Positions 49,906 to 59,893 of a stretch of DNA of 64,000 bases are shown in pieces. Positions within the stretch are counted from its first letter, which is position 1. Each line of letters begins with the position of its first letter. The stretch comes from Bradyrhizobium tropiciagri. GTDB taxonomy: Bacteria; Pseudomonadota; Alphaproteobacteria; Rhizobiales; Xanthobacteraceae. The translations under genes and the position numbers were made by a program. The notes beneath the pieces are model-generated. The model ran no database searches. It saw nothing but the letters and a program-made list of their open reading frames with translations, and was not told where the DNA came from. The DNA is taken from the NCBI RefSeq assembly GCF_018130545.1, contig NZ_JAFCKF010000009.1, positions 186,001-250,000 of the forward strand, in the 5' to 3' direction.

Positions 49906-50901
49906 ATGAGCGAGCGTGCGCCGCGTCACATTTCGGTGCTGGGCCGCGAGGCGGTCGCCTATCTCGCGCCGCGCGCCGGCGGCGTCTATGTCGACGCGAC
50001 GTTCGGCGCCGGCGGCTACAGCCGCATGATCCTCGACGTTGCCGACACGCGCGTCATCGGCATCGACCGCGACCGCACCGCGATTGCGGGCGGCTTCGAC
50101 CTGGTCGACGGCGCAGGCGGCCGGCTGACGCTGGTCGAGAGCCGTTTCTCCGATCTCGCCGAGGTCTGCGCATCACAGGGCGTGGATCAGGTCGACGGCG
50201 TCGTGATGGATGTCGGCGTCTCCTCGATGCAGCTCGACCAGGCCGAGCGCGGCTTTTCGTTTCGCCTCGGCGGCCCGCTCGACATGCGGATGGCCCAGAG
50301 CGGGATGACTGCGGCCGATGTGGTCGCCACCGCCTCCGAGAAGCAGCTCGCCGACATCATCTATATCTTCGGCGAGGAGCGCCATTCGCGCGGCGTTGCG
50401 CGCGCCATCGTCGCCGCGCGCAAGGACGCACCAATCGAGACAACCGACGCGCTCGCCAACATCGTCGCGAAGGTCGTGCGCGCCAAGCCGAACGAGATTC
50501 ATCCGGCGACGCGGACCTTTCAGGCGCTGCGCATCTTCGTCAATGAAGAGCTCGATGAGCTGCATCAGGCGCTGGCTGCGGCCGAGCGCGTGTTGAAGCC
50601 GGGCGGACGGCTTGCAGTGGTCTCGTTCCATTCGCTGGAAGACCGCATCGTCAAGAATTTCCTGAGCGAGCGGGGCAAGGTCTCCAGTGGCTCGCGGCAT
50701 CTGCCCGAAGTGGCGCAGGCTGCGCCGAGCTTTCAGATCCTGACCAAGCGCCCGGTTGTGCCGTCCGATGCGGAGATCGCGGCGAATCCGCGCGCGCGTT
50801 CCGCAAAACTGCGTGCGGCCGAGCGTACCTCGGCGGCGGTGCACGCGGACGACGATCTGCCGTCCTGGCCGCGTCTTGCCGACCTGAAGCGGGGAGGCTG
50901 A
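49906..50901 (+). CDS. rsmH: 16S rRNA (cytosine-1402 N4)-methyltransferase RsmH
   Basis: A 331-residue enzyme colinear with MraW/Rsm[23 protein letters not shown] loop [75 protein letters not shown] and [13 protein letters not shown]. It methylates C1402 in the ribosomal P site. It opens the dcw operon; ftsL starts 2 bases after its stop. ATG 49906 fits the family N-terminus, while a longer frame to 49723 is noncoding in style. Confidence 0.96.
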   Translation: MSERAPRHISVLGREAVAYLAPRAGGVYVDATFGAGGYSRMILDVADTRVIGIDRDRTAIAGGFDLVDGAGGRLTLVESRFSDLAEVCASQGVDQVDGVVMDVGVSSMQLDQAERGFSFRLGGPLDMRMAQSGMTAADVVATASEKQLADIIYIFGEERHSRGVARAIVAARKDAPIETTDALANIVAKVVRAKPNEIHPATRTFQALRIFVNEELDELHQALAAAERVLKPGGRLAVVSFHSLEDRIVKNFLSERGKVSSGSRHLPEVAQAAPSFQILTKRPVVPSDAEIAANPRARSAKLRAAERTSAAVHADDDLPSWPRLADLKRGG

Positions 50902-50903
50902 CG

Positions 50904-51356
50904 ATGCGCCTTCTCCACCTCCTCGTCATCGGCATGCTGATCTTCGCGGCGTCCTATGTCTACCGCATCAAGATGGAATCGACCGCGCGCGTCGAACGCG
51001 TGCTGCAGCTCAACGCGGAGATCCGCGAGCAGCGCAACGCGATCGCCACCTTGCGCGCCGAATGGGCCAAGCTCGATGCGCCGCTCAGGCTGCAGGGGCT
51101 TGCCGAGCGGCATCTGCCGCTGAAGCCGATCAACGCCAACCAGTACGATTCCCTGAAGAACCTGCCGGAGCGGCCGCCGAGCTTCACGCGGCCCGGTTCG
51201 CGCGATCCGATCGGCGCGATGATCGACACCATCGAGGCGGCCGCTGCGCCCGACAGCACGACCGGATCGATCGACAAGCCGGTGACTGACCAGCCGACCG
51301 CCGACCAGCCCGCGCCCGCCGAGGACACTGAGCAGGGCGGGGGAAACCAGCAATGA
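50904..51356 (+). CDS. ftsL: Cell division protein FtsL
   Basis: A 150-residue bitopic protein: a short N-terminus, one membrane segment (LLHLLVIGMLIFAASYVYRI), then a coiled coil (RVERVLQLNAEIREQRNAIA, TLRAEWAKLDAPLRLQGLAE) and a Pro/Asp-rich tail. The sequence is poorly conserved across bacteria; the assignment rests on topology, size and position between rsmH and ftsI. FtsL links FtsB and FtsQ and activates FtsWI at the septum. Confidence 0.88.
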   Translation: MRLLHLLVIGMLIFAASYVYRIKMESTARVERVLQLNAEIREQRNAIATLRAEWAKLDAPLRLQGLAERHLPLKPINANQYDSLKNLPERPPSFTRPGSRDPIGAMIDTIEAAAAPDSTTGSIDKPVTDQPTADQPAPAEDTEQGGGNQQ

Positions 51357-53125
51357 CGGGACCAGCCATGACCGATCCGGCACCCGCCAGCAATCCCGCC
51401 GCGAAATCCGCTGAGCCCTGGAGCCAGCGGCTGATCCGCACGCTGCTGTACGGCAAGAATGTCGACCGTGCCGCCAAGGCACGCGCGCGCGTCGGCCTTG
51501 CCATCGTCGCCTTTGCGGCTGTCTATTGCGTGCTGGCCGGGCGGCTCGTGCTGTTCGCCGTCGGCGCCGACAGCCATAGCGCGCGGCGCGCCGCCTCGCA
51601 GGACGCGATCGCGACCGCGCGGCCCGACATCACCGACCGCAACGGCGCCATTCTCGCAACCGACGTCAAGGCGCCGAGCCTGTTCGCTGAGCCGCGTCGC
51701 CTGATCGACAAGGATGAGGCGATCGAGCTTTTGACAGGGGCGCTGCCTGATCTCGACACCGGCGAAGTGCGCGACCGTCTGTCGTCGCGCAAGGGCTTCG
51801 TCTGGCTGAAGCGCGAGATCACGCCGAAGCAGCAGCTCGACATCCATCGCCTCGGCCTTCCCGGCGTCGGCTTCCTGCGCGAGAACAAGCGCGTCTATCC
51901 GACCGGCAACGAGGTCGCCCATCTGATCGGCCTGGTCAACATCGACAACCAGGGCATCGCCGGCATGGAGAAGTGGCTGGACAACAACGGTCTGGCCGAT
52001 CTGCATCGCGCGGGCTTTGCCACCGACCGGCTGCAGAAGCCGGTTGAGCTGTCGGTCGATTTGCGGGTCGAGCACGCGCTGCGCGACGAATTGATCAAGG
52101 CGAAGGAGAAGTTCAAGGCCAAGGCTGCCTCCGGTCTGGTGTCGAACGTGCGCACCGGTGAGATCGTGGCGATGGTGTCGCTGCCGGATTTCGATCCGAA
52201 CAATCCGAAGGAAGCGCACGATCCCGACCGCATCAACCGCCTGACCACGGGCGTCTACGAGATGGGCTCGACCTTCAAGGCGTTCACGCTGGCGATGGCG
52301 CTGGATAGTGGCCGGTTCGACCTCAATTCGATGTGGGATGCGCGCGGGCCGCTGCACTATGGCAAGTTCGCGATCCATGACGATCACAATCTGGGCCGCA
52401 TGATCAACATGAAGGAGGTGTTCTATTATTCCTCCAACATCGGCGCCGGCCGCATTGCGCTGGCGATGGGCGTCGACGCGCACAAGGCCTTCCTGCGCAA
52501 GATGGGGCAGCTCGATCGGCTGCGCACCGAACTGCCGGAGAGCGCCTCGCCGATCGTGCCGAAGAAGTGGGGCGAACTGAACACCGTCACGATCTCGTTC
52601 GGTCACGGCATCGCGGTGGCGCCGCTGCAGGCGGTGATGGGCATCGATGCGCTGGTCAATGGCGGCTATCTGATCCCGCCGACGTTCCTGAAACGGACCG
52701 AGCAGGAGGCGATGGCGATGGCCAAGCGCGTCATCAAGCCCGAGACCTCGGACAAGATGCGCTATTTGATGCGGCTCAACGCCGAGGTCGGCACCGCCAA
52801 GAAGGCCGACGTCAAGGGCTACTATATCGGCGGCAAGACCGGCACCGCGGAGAAGGTGATCAACGGTCGCTACGCCAAGAAGCGCGTGCTCAACGCCTTC
52901 ACCGCGATCCTGCCCGCCGACAATCCGAAATACCAGCTGCTGATCATGCTCGACGAGCCGCAGCCCCTGAAGGAGACCTACGGTTTCATCACCTCGGGCT
53001 GGAATGCGGTGCCGACCGGCGGCAACGTGATCGCCCGAATTGCGCCGCTTTTGGGCGTCGAACCGCGATTCGACCTGCCGCCGTCCGACCGCCTTATTCT
53101 TGCGGCATCCAGAGCAACCCAGTAA
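51353..53125 (+). CDS. ftsI: Peptidoglycan D,D-transpeptidase FtsI (PBP3)
   Basis: A 590-residue class B penicillin-binding protein: a cytoplasmic N-terminus, one membrane segment ([20 protein letters not shown], about 46-66), a dimerisation domain with [17 protein letters not shown], and a transpeptidase domain with SxxK at S306-K309 (MGSTFKAF), SxN in [10 protein letters not shown], and KTG at 495-497 (GGKTGTAEK). It cross-links septal peptidoglycan. The ATG overlaps the ftsL stop (ATGA) after GGGGGA, so translation is coupled. A dispersed palindrome separates it from murE. Confidence 0.96.
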   Translation: MTGPAMTDPAPASNPAAKSAEPWSQRLIRTLLYGKNVDRAAKARARVGLAIVAFAAVYCVLAGRLVLFAVGADSHSARRAASQDAIATARPDITDRNGAILATDVKAPSLFAEPRRLIDKDEAIELLTGALPDLDTGEVRDRLSSRKGFVWLKREITPKQQLDIHRLGLPGVGFLRENKRVYPTGNEVAHLIGLVNIDNQGIAGMEKWLDNNGLADLHRAGFATDRLQKPVELSVDLRVEHALRDELIKAKEKFKAKAASGLVSNVRTGEIVAMVSLPDFDPNNPKEAHDPDRINRLTTGVYEMGSTFKAFTLAMALDSGRFDLNSMWDARGPLHYGKFAIHDDHNLGRMINMKEVFYYSSNIGAGRIALAMGVDAHKAFLRKMGQLDRLRTELPESASPIVPKKWGELNTVTISFGHGIAVAPLQAVMGIDALVNGGYLIPPTFLKRTEQEAMAMAKRVIKPETSDKMRYLMRLNAEVGTAKKADVKGYYIGGKTGTAEKVINGRYAKKRVLNAFTAILPADNPKYQLLIMLDEPQPLKETYGFITSGWNAVPTGGNVIARIAPLLGVEPRFDLPPSDRLILAASRATQ

Positions 53126-53138
53126 GGCGTATAGTCAC

Positions 53139-53206
53139 AGCATGATCCGGACCGGAACGGCCGCGTTAGCGCAAAGTGCGAAGCGGTTTTCCGGATAGAT
53201 CATGCT
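53139..53206. repeat. Dispersed palindrome, family E, inside the dcw cluster
   Basis: Starts AGCATGATCCGG and ends CCGGATAGATCATGCT, with AAGTGCGAAGCGGTTTT before the right arm. This is the form of a very common Bradyrhizobium intergenic hairpin. It fills most of the 123-base gap between ftsI and murE, the only large gap in this part of the operon. Confidence 0.7.
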
Positions 53207-53248
53207 CAAGCGAAGGCGCCAGAACGGTGCCGGCCAGACTGGAAGATC

Positions 53249-54718
53249 ATGAGACTTCGCGACCTCTTCAGCGCCGATGCCACGATCGATCCAAAGGGCG
53301 ATCCAAGTGCCGATGCTGTTGTCGTCGGCGGGCTTGCGGTCGACAGCCGTGCGGTGAAGCCGGGCGACCTGTTCTTCGCGCTGGCCGGCAGCAAGACCGA
53401 CGGCGCGCGCTTCGTCGATGCGGCGATTGTCGCGGGCGCAGTCGCGGTCGCCGGCGATCATCCGCCACAGATGGCGCTGCGCGTGCCGTTTGTGACGACG
53501 CCCAATCCGCGCCGTGCACTGGCGCTCGCCGCCGCCACATTCTATCCGCGCCAGCCCGCGACGATTGCGGCGGTGACCGGAACCAGCGGCAAGACCTCGG
53601 TCGCGGCGTTCACCCGCCAGATCTGGCAGCGGCTTGGCTATTCCTCCGCGAGCATCGGCACCATCGGCCTCGTCTCCGACAAGCGCACCGTCTACGGCTC
53701 GCTGACCACGCCGGATCCGATCGCGTTGCATCGCCAGCTCGATGAGATCACCGGCGACGGCGTCACGCATCTCGCCTTCGAGGCCTCCTCGCACGGCCTC
53801 GACCAGTATCGCCTCGACGGCGTGCGGATCGCCGCCGGCGGCTTCACCAATCTGTCGCGCGACCACATGGATTATCATCCCGATGTCGCGCACTACCTGA
53901 ACGCTAAGCTCCGGCTGTTCCGCGATCTCGTCGCTCCCGGCGGCGCCGCCGTGATCTCGGCCGACCATGATTGCTCGCTAGAGGTGATCGATGCGGCGCG
54001 CGCGCGCGGCCTGCGCATCATCGCAGTCGGCCGCAATGCGGATGCAGGCGAAGGCATCAAGCTCACCGACGCCGCGATCGAGGGTTTTGCGCAGAAGCTC
54101 GTGATCGAGCATCGCGGCCGCAAGCACGCGATCCGGCTGCCGCTGGTCGGCGAATTCCAGATCGAGAACGCGCTGGTCGCGGCGGGCCTTGCGATCGGCA
54201 CCGGCAGCGCGGCGGAAGACGTGTTCGGCTGCCTCGAACATCTTGAAGGCGCAAAAGGCCGACTGGAATTCGTCGGCGAGCACAATGGCGCGCCGATCTT
54301 TGTCGATTATGCCCACAAGCCCGATGCGCTGGCCAAGGCGCTGCAGGCGCTGCGGCCCTATGCCAAGCGCAGGCTGGTCGTGATCTTCGGCGCCGGCGGT
54401 GACCGCGACGCGGGCAAGCGCCCGATCATGGGCGCGATCGCGACCGAGAACGCCGATCACATCATCGTCACCGACGACAATCCGCGCAGCGAGAAGCCCG
54501 AGGCGATCCGCGCCGCGATCATGGCGACCGCAAAGGGCGCGCAAGAGATCGGCGACCGCGCTGCTGCGATCCGCACCGGCATTGCCGGCCTCGAGCCGGG
54601 CGATGCGCTGGTCGTCGCCGGCAAGGGCCATGAGGTCGGGCAGATCGTCGGCGGCACGACGCTGCCGTTCAGCGATCATGAGGCGGTGGCGAAAGCATTG
54701 GCCGAGGAGGGCGCATGA
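53249..54718 (+). CDS. murE: UDP-MurNAc-L-Ala-D-Glu: meso-diaminopimelate ligase
   Basis: A 489-residue Mur ligase. N-terminal domain VVVGGLAVDSRAVKPGDLFFA, ATP loop GTSGKTS at 111-117, LTTPDPIALHR, THLAFEASSHGLDQYR, VDYAHKPDAL and FGAGGDRDAGKRPIMGAIA. The motif DNPRSEKP near the C-terminus carries the DNPR signature that selects meso-diaminopimelate over lysine. It adds the third stem-peptide residue in the cytoplasm. Its stop overlaps the murF start by 4 bases. Confidence 0.97.
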   Translation: MRLRDLFSADATIDPKGDPSADAVVVGGLAVDSRAVKPGDLFFALAGSKTDGARFVDAAIVAGAVAVAGDHPPQMALRVPFVTTPNPRRALALAAATFYPRQPATIAAVTGTSGKTSVAAFTRQIWQRLGYSSASIGTIGLVSDKRTVYGSLTTPDPIALHRQLDEITGDGVTHLAFEASSHGLDQYRLDGVRIAAGGFTNLSRDHMDYHPDVAHYLNAKLRLFRDLVAPGGAAVISADHDCSLEVIDAARARGLRIIAVGRNADAGEGIKLTDAAIEGFAQKLVIEHRGRKHAIRLPLVGEFQIENALVAAGLAIGTGSAAEDVFGCLEHLEGAKGRLEFVGEHNGAPIFVDYAHKPDALAKALQALRPYAKRRLVVIFGAGGDRDAGKRPIMGAIATENADHIIVTDDNPRSEKPEAIRAAIMATAKGAQEIGDRAAAIRTGIAGLEPGDALVVAGKGHEVGQIVGGTTLPFSDHEAVAKALAEEGA

Positions 54719-56148
54719 GCACGCTGTTGTGGACCTCGGATGCGATGGCGAAGGCGATGCGCGCCGCCACGCAAGGCACGCTTCCGAACGGCGTCAATGG
54801 CCTTTCGATCGACAGCCGCACCATCGCGCCGGGCGATGCGTATTTCGCGATCAAGGGCGATGTCCATGACGGCCATGCCTTCGTCGAGGCAGCGCTGAAG
54901 GCCGGTGCCGGGCTCGCCGTGGTCGAGACCGCGCAACGCGCAAAATTTCCGGCCGATGCGCCGCTGCTGGTGGTCGACGAGGTGCTCGCGGGCCTGGTCG
55001 AGCTTGCTCACGCGTCGCGTGCGCGGCTCAACGCGCAGATCATCGCGGTGACCGGTTCGGTCGGCAAGACCTCGACCAAGGAGGCGCTGCGGCGGGTACT
55101 GTCGGCGCAGGGCGAGACCCATGCATCGGTGGCGTCGTTCAACAATCATTGGGGCGTGCCGCTGTCGCTGGCGCGCTGCCCGGCGAGCACGCGCTTTGCG
55201 GTGTTCGAGATCGGCATGAACCATGCCGGCGAGATCACGCCGTTGGTGCAGATGGTGCGGCCGCATGTCGCAATCATCACCACGGTCGAGCCCGTGCATT
55301 TGGAGTTCTTCGCCGGCATCGAGGCGATCGCCGACGCCAAGGCAGAGATCTTTTCCGGCGTCGAGCCTGGCGGCGCCGTCGTGCTTAACCGCGACAACGG
55401 GCAGTTCGCGCGGTTGCAGAAGCAGGCCAAGAAGGCTGGTATCTCCCGCATCGTCTCGTTCGGCGCTGACAAGCGCGCCGAAGCCCGGCTGATCGATCTC
55501 TCGCTGCATGCGGCCTGCTCGGCGGTGCATGCCGATATCCTGGACCACGACATCACCTACAAGATCGGCATGCCCGGTCGCCACATGGCGATGAATTCGC
55601 TCGCGGTGCTGGCCGGGGCCTCGCTGCTCGGCGCCGACATCGCGCGCGCGGCGCTGTCGCTGTCGCAGCTCGAGGCGCCGACCGGCCGCGGCCTCCGCCG
55701 TACGCTCGAGGTAGGCCATGGCGAGGCGACGCTGATCGACGAGAGCTACAACGCCAACCCGGCCTCGATGGGCGCAGCCCTCAACGTGCTCGGCCAGGCC
55801 AAGGTCGGGCCGCACGGCCGCCGCATCGCCGTGCTCGGCGACATGCTCGAACTCGGGCCGACCGGGCCCGAATTGCACCGCGGCCTCAACGAGGCCGTGA
55901 CCGCCAACCGCATCGACCTCGTATATTGTTGTGGTCCGCTGATGCGGAATCTGTGGGATGCCCTTTCCACAGGCAAGCGGGGAGGCTATGCCGAGAGCTC
56001 GGCGGCGCTCGAAGCGCAGGCGGTCGCCGCGGTCCGTGCCGGTGACGTGATCATGGTGAAGGGCTCGCTGGGATCGAAGATGAAGCTCATTGTCAGCGCG
56101 CTGGAAAAACGCTTCCCCGACAAGGCCGCACACGAAGAAGCGGTATAG
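54715..56148 (+). CDS. murF: UDP-MurNAc-tripeptide: D-alanyl-D-alanine ligase
   Basis: A 477-residue Mur ligase with ATP loop GSVGKTSTKE starting at residue 114, FNNHWGVPLSLARC, FEIGMNHAGEI, GRHMAMNSLAVLAGA, DESYNANPASMGAAL and VLGDMLELG. It completes the UDP-MurNAc-pentapeptide. The ATG overlaps the murE stop (ATGA). mraY follows 10 bases after its stop. Confidence 0.97.
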   Translation: MSTLLWTSDAMAKAMRAATQGTLPNGVNGLSIDSRTIAPGDAYFAIKGDVHDGHAFVEAALKAGAGLAVVETAQRAKFPADAPLLVVDEVLAGLVELAHASRARLNAQIIAVTGSVGKTSTKEALRRVLSAQGETHASVASFNNHWGVPLSLARCPASTRFAVFEIGMNHAGEITPLVQMVRPHVAIITTVEPVHLEFFAGIEAIADAKAEIFSGVEPGGAVVLNRDNGQFARLQKQAKKAGISRIVSFGADKRAEARLIDLSLHAACSAVHADILDHDITYKIGMPGRHMAMNSLAVLAGASLLGADIARAALSLSQLEAPTGRGLRRTLEVGHGEATLIDESYNANPASMGAALNVLGQAKVGPHGRRIAVLGDMLELGPTGPELHRGLNEAVTANRIDLVYCCGPLMRNLWDALSTGKRGGYAESSAALEAQAVAAVRAGDVIMVKGSLGSKMKLIVSALEKRFPDKAAHEEAV

Positions 56149-56158
56149 GACCCTTTGA

Positions 56159-57265
56159 ATGTTCTACTGGTTGATCGAACTGTCCAACACCGTTCCGGGG
56201 TTTGGGCCATTCCGCAGCGCACTGAACGTGTTCCGCTACATCACCTTCCGTACCGGCGGCGCGATGGTGACCGGTGCACTGTTCGTGTTTCTGTTCGGGC
56301 CGTGGATCATCGATCATCTGCGGTTGCGGCAGGGCAAGGGCCAGCCGATCCGCACCGACGGGCCGCAATCGCATCTGATCTCCAAGAAGGGCACGCCCAC
56401 CATGGGCGGGCTGATGATCCTGTCCGGGCTGGTAGTGTCGACGCTGCTCTGGGCCAACCCGCTCAATCCCTATGTCTGGATCGTGCTCGCGGTGACGCTC
56501 GGCTTCGGCTTCGTCGGCTTCTATGACGATTATTTGAAGGTCACAAAGCAGTCACACTCAGGCTTCGCCGGCAAGCTCCGGCTCCTGATCGAGGCCGTGA
56601 TCGGGATTGCCGCCACCTATGCGCTGGTCCGGCTCGGGCGAGACGTATCCTCGACCTCGCTGGTGATTCCGTTCTTCAAGGACCTCGTGATCAATTTCGG
56701 CTGGTTCTTCGTGATCTTCGGCGCCTTCGTGATGGTCGGTGCCGGCAATGCGGTCAACCTCACCGACGGCCTCGATGGCCTTGCCATCGTGCCGGTCATG
56801 ATCGCCGCCGCGAGCTTCGGCATGATCTCGTACCTCACCGGCAACGCGGTGTTCTCGGATTACCTGCAAATCAATTACGTCGCCGGCACCGGCGAACTGG
56901 CGGTGCTGTGCGGCGCGGTGCTTGGCGCCGGCCTCGGCTTCCTCTGGTTCAACGCGCCGCCGGCTTCGATCTTCATGGGCGACACCGGCTCGCTCGCGCT
57001 TGGCGGCATGCTCGGCGCAACCGCGGTTGCGGTGAAGCACGAGATCGTGCTCGCCGTGATCGGCGGCCTGTTCGTGCTGGAAGCGGTCTCGGTCATCGTC
57101 CAGGTCACCTCGTTCAAGCTGACGGGCAAGCGCGTGTTCCGGATGGCGCCGCTGCACCATCATTTCGAGCAGAAGGGCTGGACCGAGCCGCAGATCGTGA
57201 TCCGGTTCTGGATCATCTCGGTGATGCTGGCGCTCGCCGGCCTCTCCACCCTCAAGCTGCGCTGA
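56159..57265 (+). CDS. mraY: Phospho-MurNAc-pentapeptide translocase
   Basis: A 368-residue membrane enzyme with ten segments. Landmarks are [22 protein letters not shown] with the Asp pair, [25 protein letters not shown], and the cytoplasmic [13 protein letters not shown] histidine loop. It attaches phospho-MurNAc-pentapeptide to undecaprenyl phosphate, making lipid I at the inner membrane. The start has TAGGACCC upstream, a weak site suggesting coupling to murF. Confidence 0.97.
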   Translation: MFYWLIELSNTVPGFGPFRSALNVFRYITFRTGGAMVTGALFVFLFGPWIIDHLRLRQGKGQPIRTDGPQSHLISKKGTPTMGGLMILSGLVVSTLLWANPLNPYVWIVLAVTLGFGFVGFYDDYLKVTKQSHSGFAGKLRLLIEAVIGIAATYALVRLGRDVSSTSLVIPFFKDLVINFGWFFVIFGAFVMVGAGNAVNLTDGLDGLAIVPVMIAAASFGMISYLTGNAVFSDYLQINYVAGTGELAVLCGAVLGAGLGFLWFNAPPASIFMGDTGSLALGGMLGATAVAVKHEIVLAVIGGLFVLEAVSVIVQVTSFKLTGKRVFRMAPLHHHFEQKGWTEPQIVIRFWIISVMLALAGLSTLKLR

Positions 57266-57275
57266 GCGCCACACC

Positions 57276-58676
57276 ATGATCCCGGTCACCTCCTTCTCGG
57301 GCAAGACGGTCGCAGTGTTCGGGCTCGGCGGCTCCGGCCTTGCGAGCTGCCAGGCGCTGAAGGCCGGCGGCGCGGAGGTGATCGCGGCCGACGACAACGC
57401 CGATAATGTCGCCAAGGCGGCGCAGGCCGGGTTCACCACCGCGGATCTGCGCACCGTGTCATGGGCGAATTTCGCCGCGTTGATCCTGACTCCCGGTGCA
57501 CCGCTCACTCATCCGGCGCCGCACTGGAGCGTGCTGAAGGCGCGCGATGCCGGCATTGAGGTCATCGGCGACGTCGAACTGTTCTGCCGCGAGCGGCGCC
57601 GTCATGCGCCGAATGCGCCGTTCGTCGCCATCACCGGCACCAACGGCAAGTCGACCACGACGGCGCTGATCGCGCATCTGATGAAGGTTGCCGGCTACGA
57701 CACCCAGATGGGCGGCAATATCGGCACCGCGATCCTGTCGCTGGAGCCGCCGCGGATGGGCCGCGTTCATGTGATCGAGATGTCATCCTACCAGATCGAC
57801 CTCGCGCCGTCGCTCGATCCCTCGGTCGGCATCCTGATCAACATCAGCGAGGATCATATCGATCGGCACGGCACGCTGGAGCATTACGCGGCGGTCAAGG
57901 AGCGGCTGGTCGCCGGGGTGCAACAAGGCGGCACCGCGATCGTCGGTGTTGATGACGGATGGTGCCGAAACATCGCCGACCGGCTCGATCGCGCCGGCAA
58001 GCGCGTGGTGCGCATCTCGGTGAAGAACCCGCTGCCCGACGGTCTCTATGTCGAGCACGAGACCATCGTGCGCGCACAGGGCGCAGCGCGTACCGAGATC
58101 GCGCGTCTCGGCGGCATCGGCTCGTTGCGCGGCCTGCACAATGCGCAGAACGCGGCCTGCGCCTCGGCCTGCGCGCTGGCGATGGGCATCGCCACCGATG
58201 TGCTGCAGAACGGGCTGCGCAGCTTCCCGGGTCTGGCGCATCGCATGGAGCAGGTCGGCCGCCGCGGCCATGTGCTGTTCGTCAACGACTCCAAGGGCAC
58301 GAATGCGGATGCTGCTGCGCATGCGCTGTCGTCATTCGCCGACATCTATTGGATCGCCGGCGGCAAGCCGAAGGCCGGTGGCATCACCAGCCTGACCGAA
58401 TATTTCCCGCGCATCCGCAAGGCCTATCTGATCGGCGAGGCGGCAGCCGAATTCGCCGGCACGCTCAGTGACCGCGTCCCGCACGACATGTCCGGCACGC
58501 TCGACGTCGCCATCGCCAGCGCCGCGCGCGATGCTGAGGCGTCGGGGCTGAGCGAAGCCGTCGTGCTGTTGTCGCCGGCCTGCGCCTCTTTCGACCAGTA
58601 CCGCAATTTCGAAATCCGCGGCACCGCGTTCCGCGACATTGTCCAGGCGTTGCCCGGTGTGAAGCCGGTGGTGTGA
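57276..58676 (+). CDS. murD: UDP-MurNAc-L-alanine: D-glutamate ligase
   Basis: A 466-residue Mur ligase: dinucleotide-like N-terminus [31 protein letters not shown] loop GTNGKSTT at 121-128, [58 protein letters not shown] and [12 protein letters not shown]. It adds D-Glu to UDP-MurNAc-L-Ala. The start is 10 bases after mraY. This is the last gene of the tightly packed first half of the dcw cluster. Confidence 0.97.
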   Translation: MIPVTSFSGKTVAVFGLGGSGLASCQALKAGGAEVIAADDNADNVAKAAQAGFTTADLRTVSWANFAALILTPGAPLTHPAPHWSVLKARDAGIEVIGDVELFCRERRRHAPNAPFVAITGTNGKSTTTALIAHLMKVAGYDTQMGGNIGTAILSLEPPRMGRVHVIEMSSYQIDLAPSLDPSVGILINISEDHIDRHGTLEHYAAVKERLVAGVQQGGTAIVGVDDGWCRNIADRLDRAGKRVVRISVKNPLPDGLYVEHETIVRAQGAARTEIARLGGIGSLRGLHNAQNAACASACALAMGIATDVLQNGLRSFPGLAHRMEQVGRRGHVLFVNDSKGTNADAAAHALSSFADIYWIAGGKPKAGGITSLTEYFPRIRKAYLIGEAAAEFAGTLSDRVPHDMSGTLDVAIASAARDAEASGLSEAVVLLSPACASFDQYRNFEIRGTAFRDIVQALPGVKPVV

Positions 58677-58704
58677 CGACACGCGGCAGACCGTAGTAGG
58701 GTGG

Positions 58705-58771
58705 GTAGAGCGCAGCGAAACCGATCATGACGCGGTGGCCCAAGAGATGGGTTTCGCTGCGCTCTACCCTT
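58705..58771. repeat. Dispersed inverted repeat, family F, after murD
   Basis: Left arm GGGTAGAGCGCAGCGAAACC (58705-58724) and right arm GGGTTTCGCTGCGCTCTACCC (58751-58771, shown as its 20-base core GGTTTCGCTGCGCTCTACCC) are near-perfect inverted copies around a 26-base centre. It begins 29 bases after the murD stop and could form a strong hairpin in the dcw transcript. Confidence 0.75.
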
Positions 58772-58891
58772 CTATGAAGCTGGTCTTTCATTAACCGCGT
58801 TGCTGCCGGCGCTTGAACGCGGATGCGATGCCGCCCGACCTATCCTGTATGTTGGATGGCGCCTGCGACCACCCGCGCAACGAGGTCTGCC

Positions 58892-59599
58892 TTGGGCGAT
58901 GCATCAGAGGTCACGACTGTTCTGATCCCCGGCGCGCTTCAGCTGAGCAACCCGGTACCGCCGCCGATCACCGTGTCGTTACCGATTGTGGCTTGGCCGA
59001 GCGGGGGCAAGAATGTCGCGTACGGTCTGCTAGCGCTTTTCGCCGGCTTGACGTTCCTGCCGGTCGGTCTGTTCAGCGGCTTTGCGCTGCTTTTTGCGCC
59101 GTGGAGGACGGTGTTTGAGCCATCGCTGTGGATGGGGATTTTCAGCGTCGCCGCGCTGGCCTTGGTCGCGGGCTGGGGCGTTTGGTTCGGTGGCAGCTGT
59201 TTTGGTGCGGCCTTCACTTGCTTCCGGGACGCGATCCGGGGCGATCCCGCTCTCGAGATCGGAGCCGATGGATTGCGTGACCGCCGCTCCGGATTGTCGA
59301 TACCCTGGTCCTCGGTGCGATCAGTCAGGTTCCTCAATTCTACGCTGAGTCTTGACCTCGAGCTGCGGGAGGCTGTTGCCCGTTGGCAGAATCCGTTCCG
59401 GGTCGGCGTTGTCTTCCATCGCTATCGCCAGAGTCCAAATCACGTCGTCGTCTCCGTTGCCTTTCTCGATGTATCCGCCCACGTCGCGGCCTACACGATC
59501 CTTGCGCTGGTGCAGTCAAACGGCGGTGAGGTGATCACCAAATCGCAGCACGGTCCCGAAATGTACCCCCGACTGATTGCGCAAAACGTGTTGCGATAA
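58892..59599 (+). CDS. Two-membrane-segment protein with PH-like domain, inserted between murD and ftsW
   Basis: About 235 residues. Two hydrophobic hairpins (YGLLALFAGLTFLPVGLFSG and LWMGIFSVAALALVAGWGVW) are followed by a soluble domain: PALEIGADGLRDRRSGLSIP, then WSSVRSVRFLNSTLSLDLEL. This pattern is like STM3941-type membrane proteins with a PH-like fold. Start is uncertain: TTG 58892 follows GAGGTCTGCC, while ATG 58823 is in frame but yields an atypical N-terminus. It is not part of the standard dcw set. Function unknown. Confidence 0.65.
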   Translation: MGDASEVTTVLIPGALQLSNPVPPPITVSLPIVAWPSGGKNVAYGLLALFAGLTFLPVGLFSGFALLFAPWRTVFEPSLWMGIFSVAALALVAGWGVWFGGSCFGAAFTCFRDAIRGDPALEIGADGLRDRRSGLSIPWSSVRSVRFLNSTLSLDLELREAVARWQNPFRVGVVFHRYRQSPNHVVVSVAFLDVSAHVAAYTILALVQSNGGEVITKSQHGPEMYPRLIAQNVLR

Positions 59600-59627
59600 T
59601 GCGGATGTTTGACTGACCGCTAGAGCA

Positions 59628-59766
59628 ACAAACTCGGCGTCGTCCCTGCGAAAGCAGGGATCCATAACCACGAACGGTTGTTGGTGAGCGATGCCGGAAC
59701 GTCGAGTCCCTTCAACAATATCCGCCGCGGAGTATGGGTCCCTGCTTTCGCAGGGACGACAGCTGT
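59628..59766. repeat. Dispersed repeat family B, full copy 2
   Basis: Starts ACAAACTCGGCGTCGTCCCTG with a GCGAAAGC core, contains GGATCCATAACCACGAA, AACAATATCCGCCGCGG and AGTATGGGTCCCTGC, and ends CAGGGACGACAGCTGTG. It shares order and sequence blocks with 29868-30022. It occupies half of the space between the inserted membrane-protein gene and ftsW. Confidence 0.75.
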
Positions 59767-59893
59767 GGGTGGGGTCCGCAGCAGTGAGCGGGCTCCCCCC
59801 AACCACTTCCCTCAAAAGTTACCCAACCCGTTAACCCCTTGGAAACCATCCTGCGCCACGAATGGACGTTATCTCTGCCATCTGGGGACATCC

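Noticed and set aside
49709-49909. 66-codon frame ending in ATGA overlap with rsmH, considered as a degenerate mraZ
   Set aside because: The sequence shows no MraZ motifs, starts with TTG and has irregular composition; overlap alone is weak evidence.
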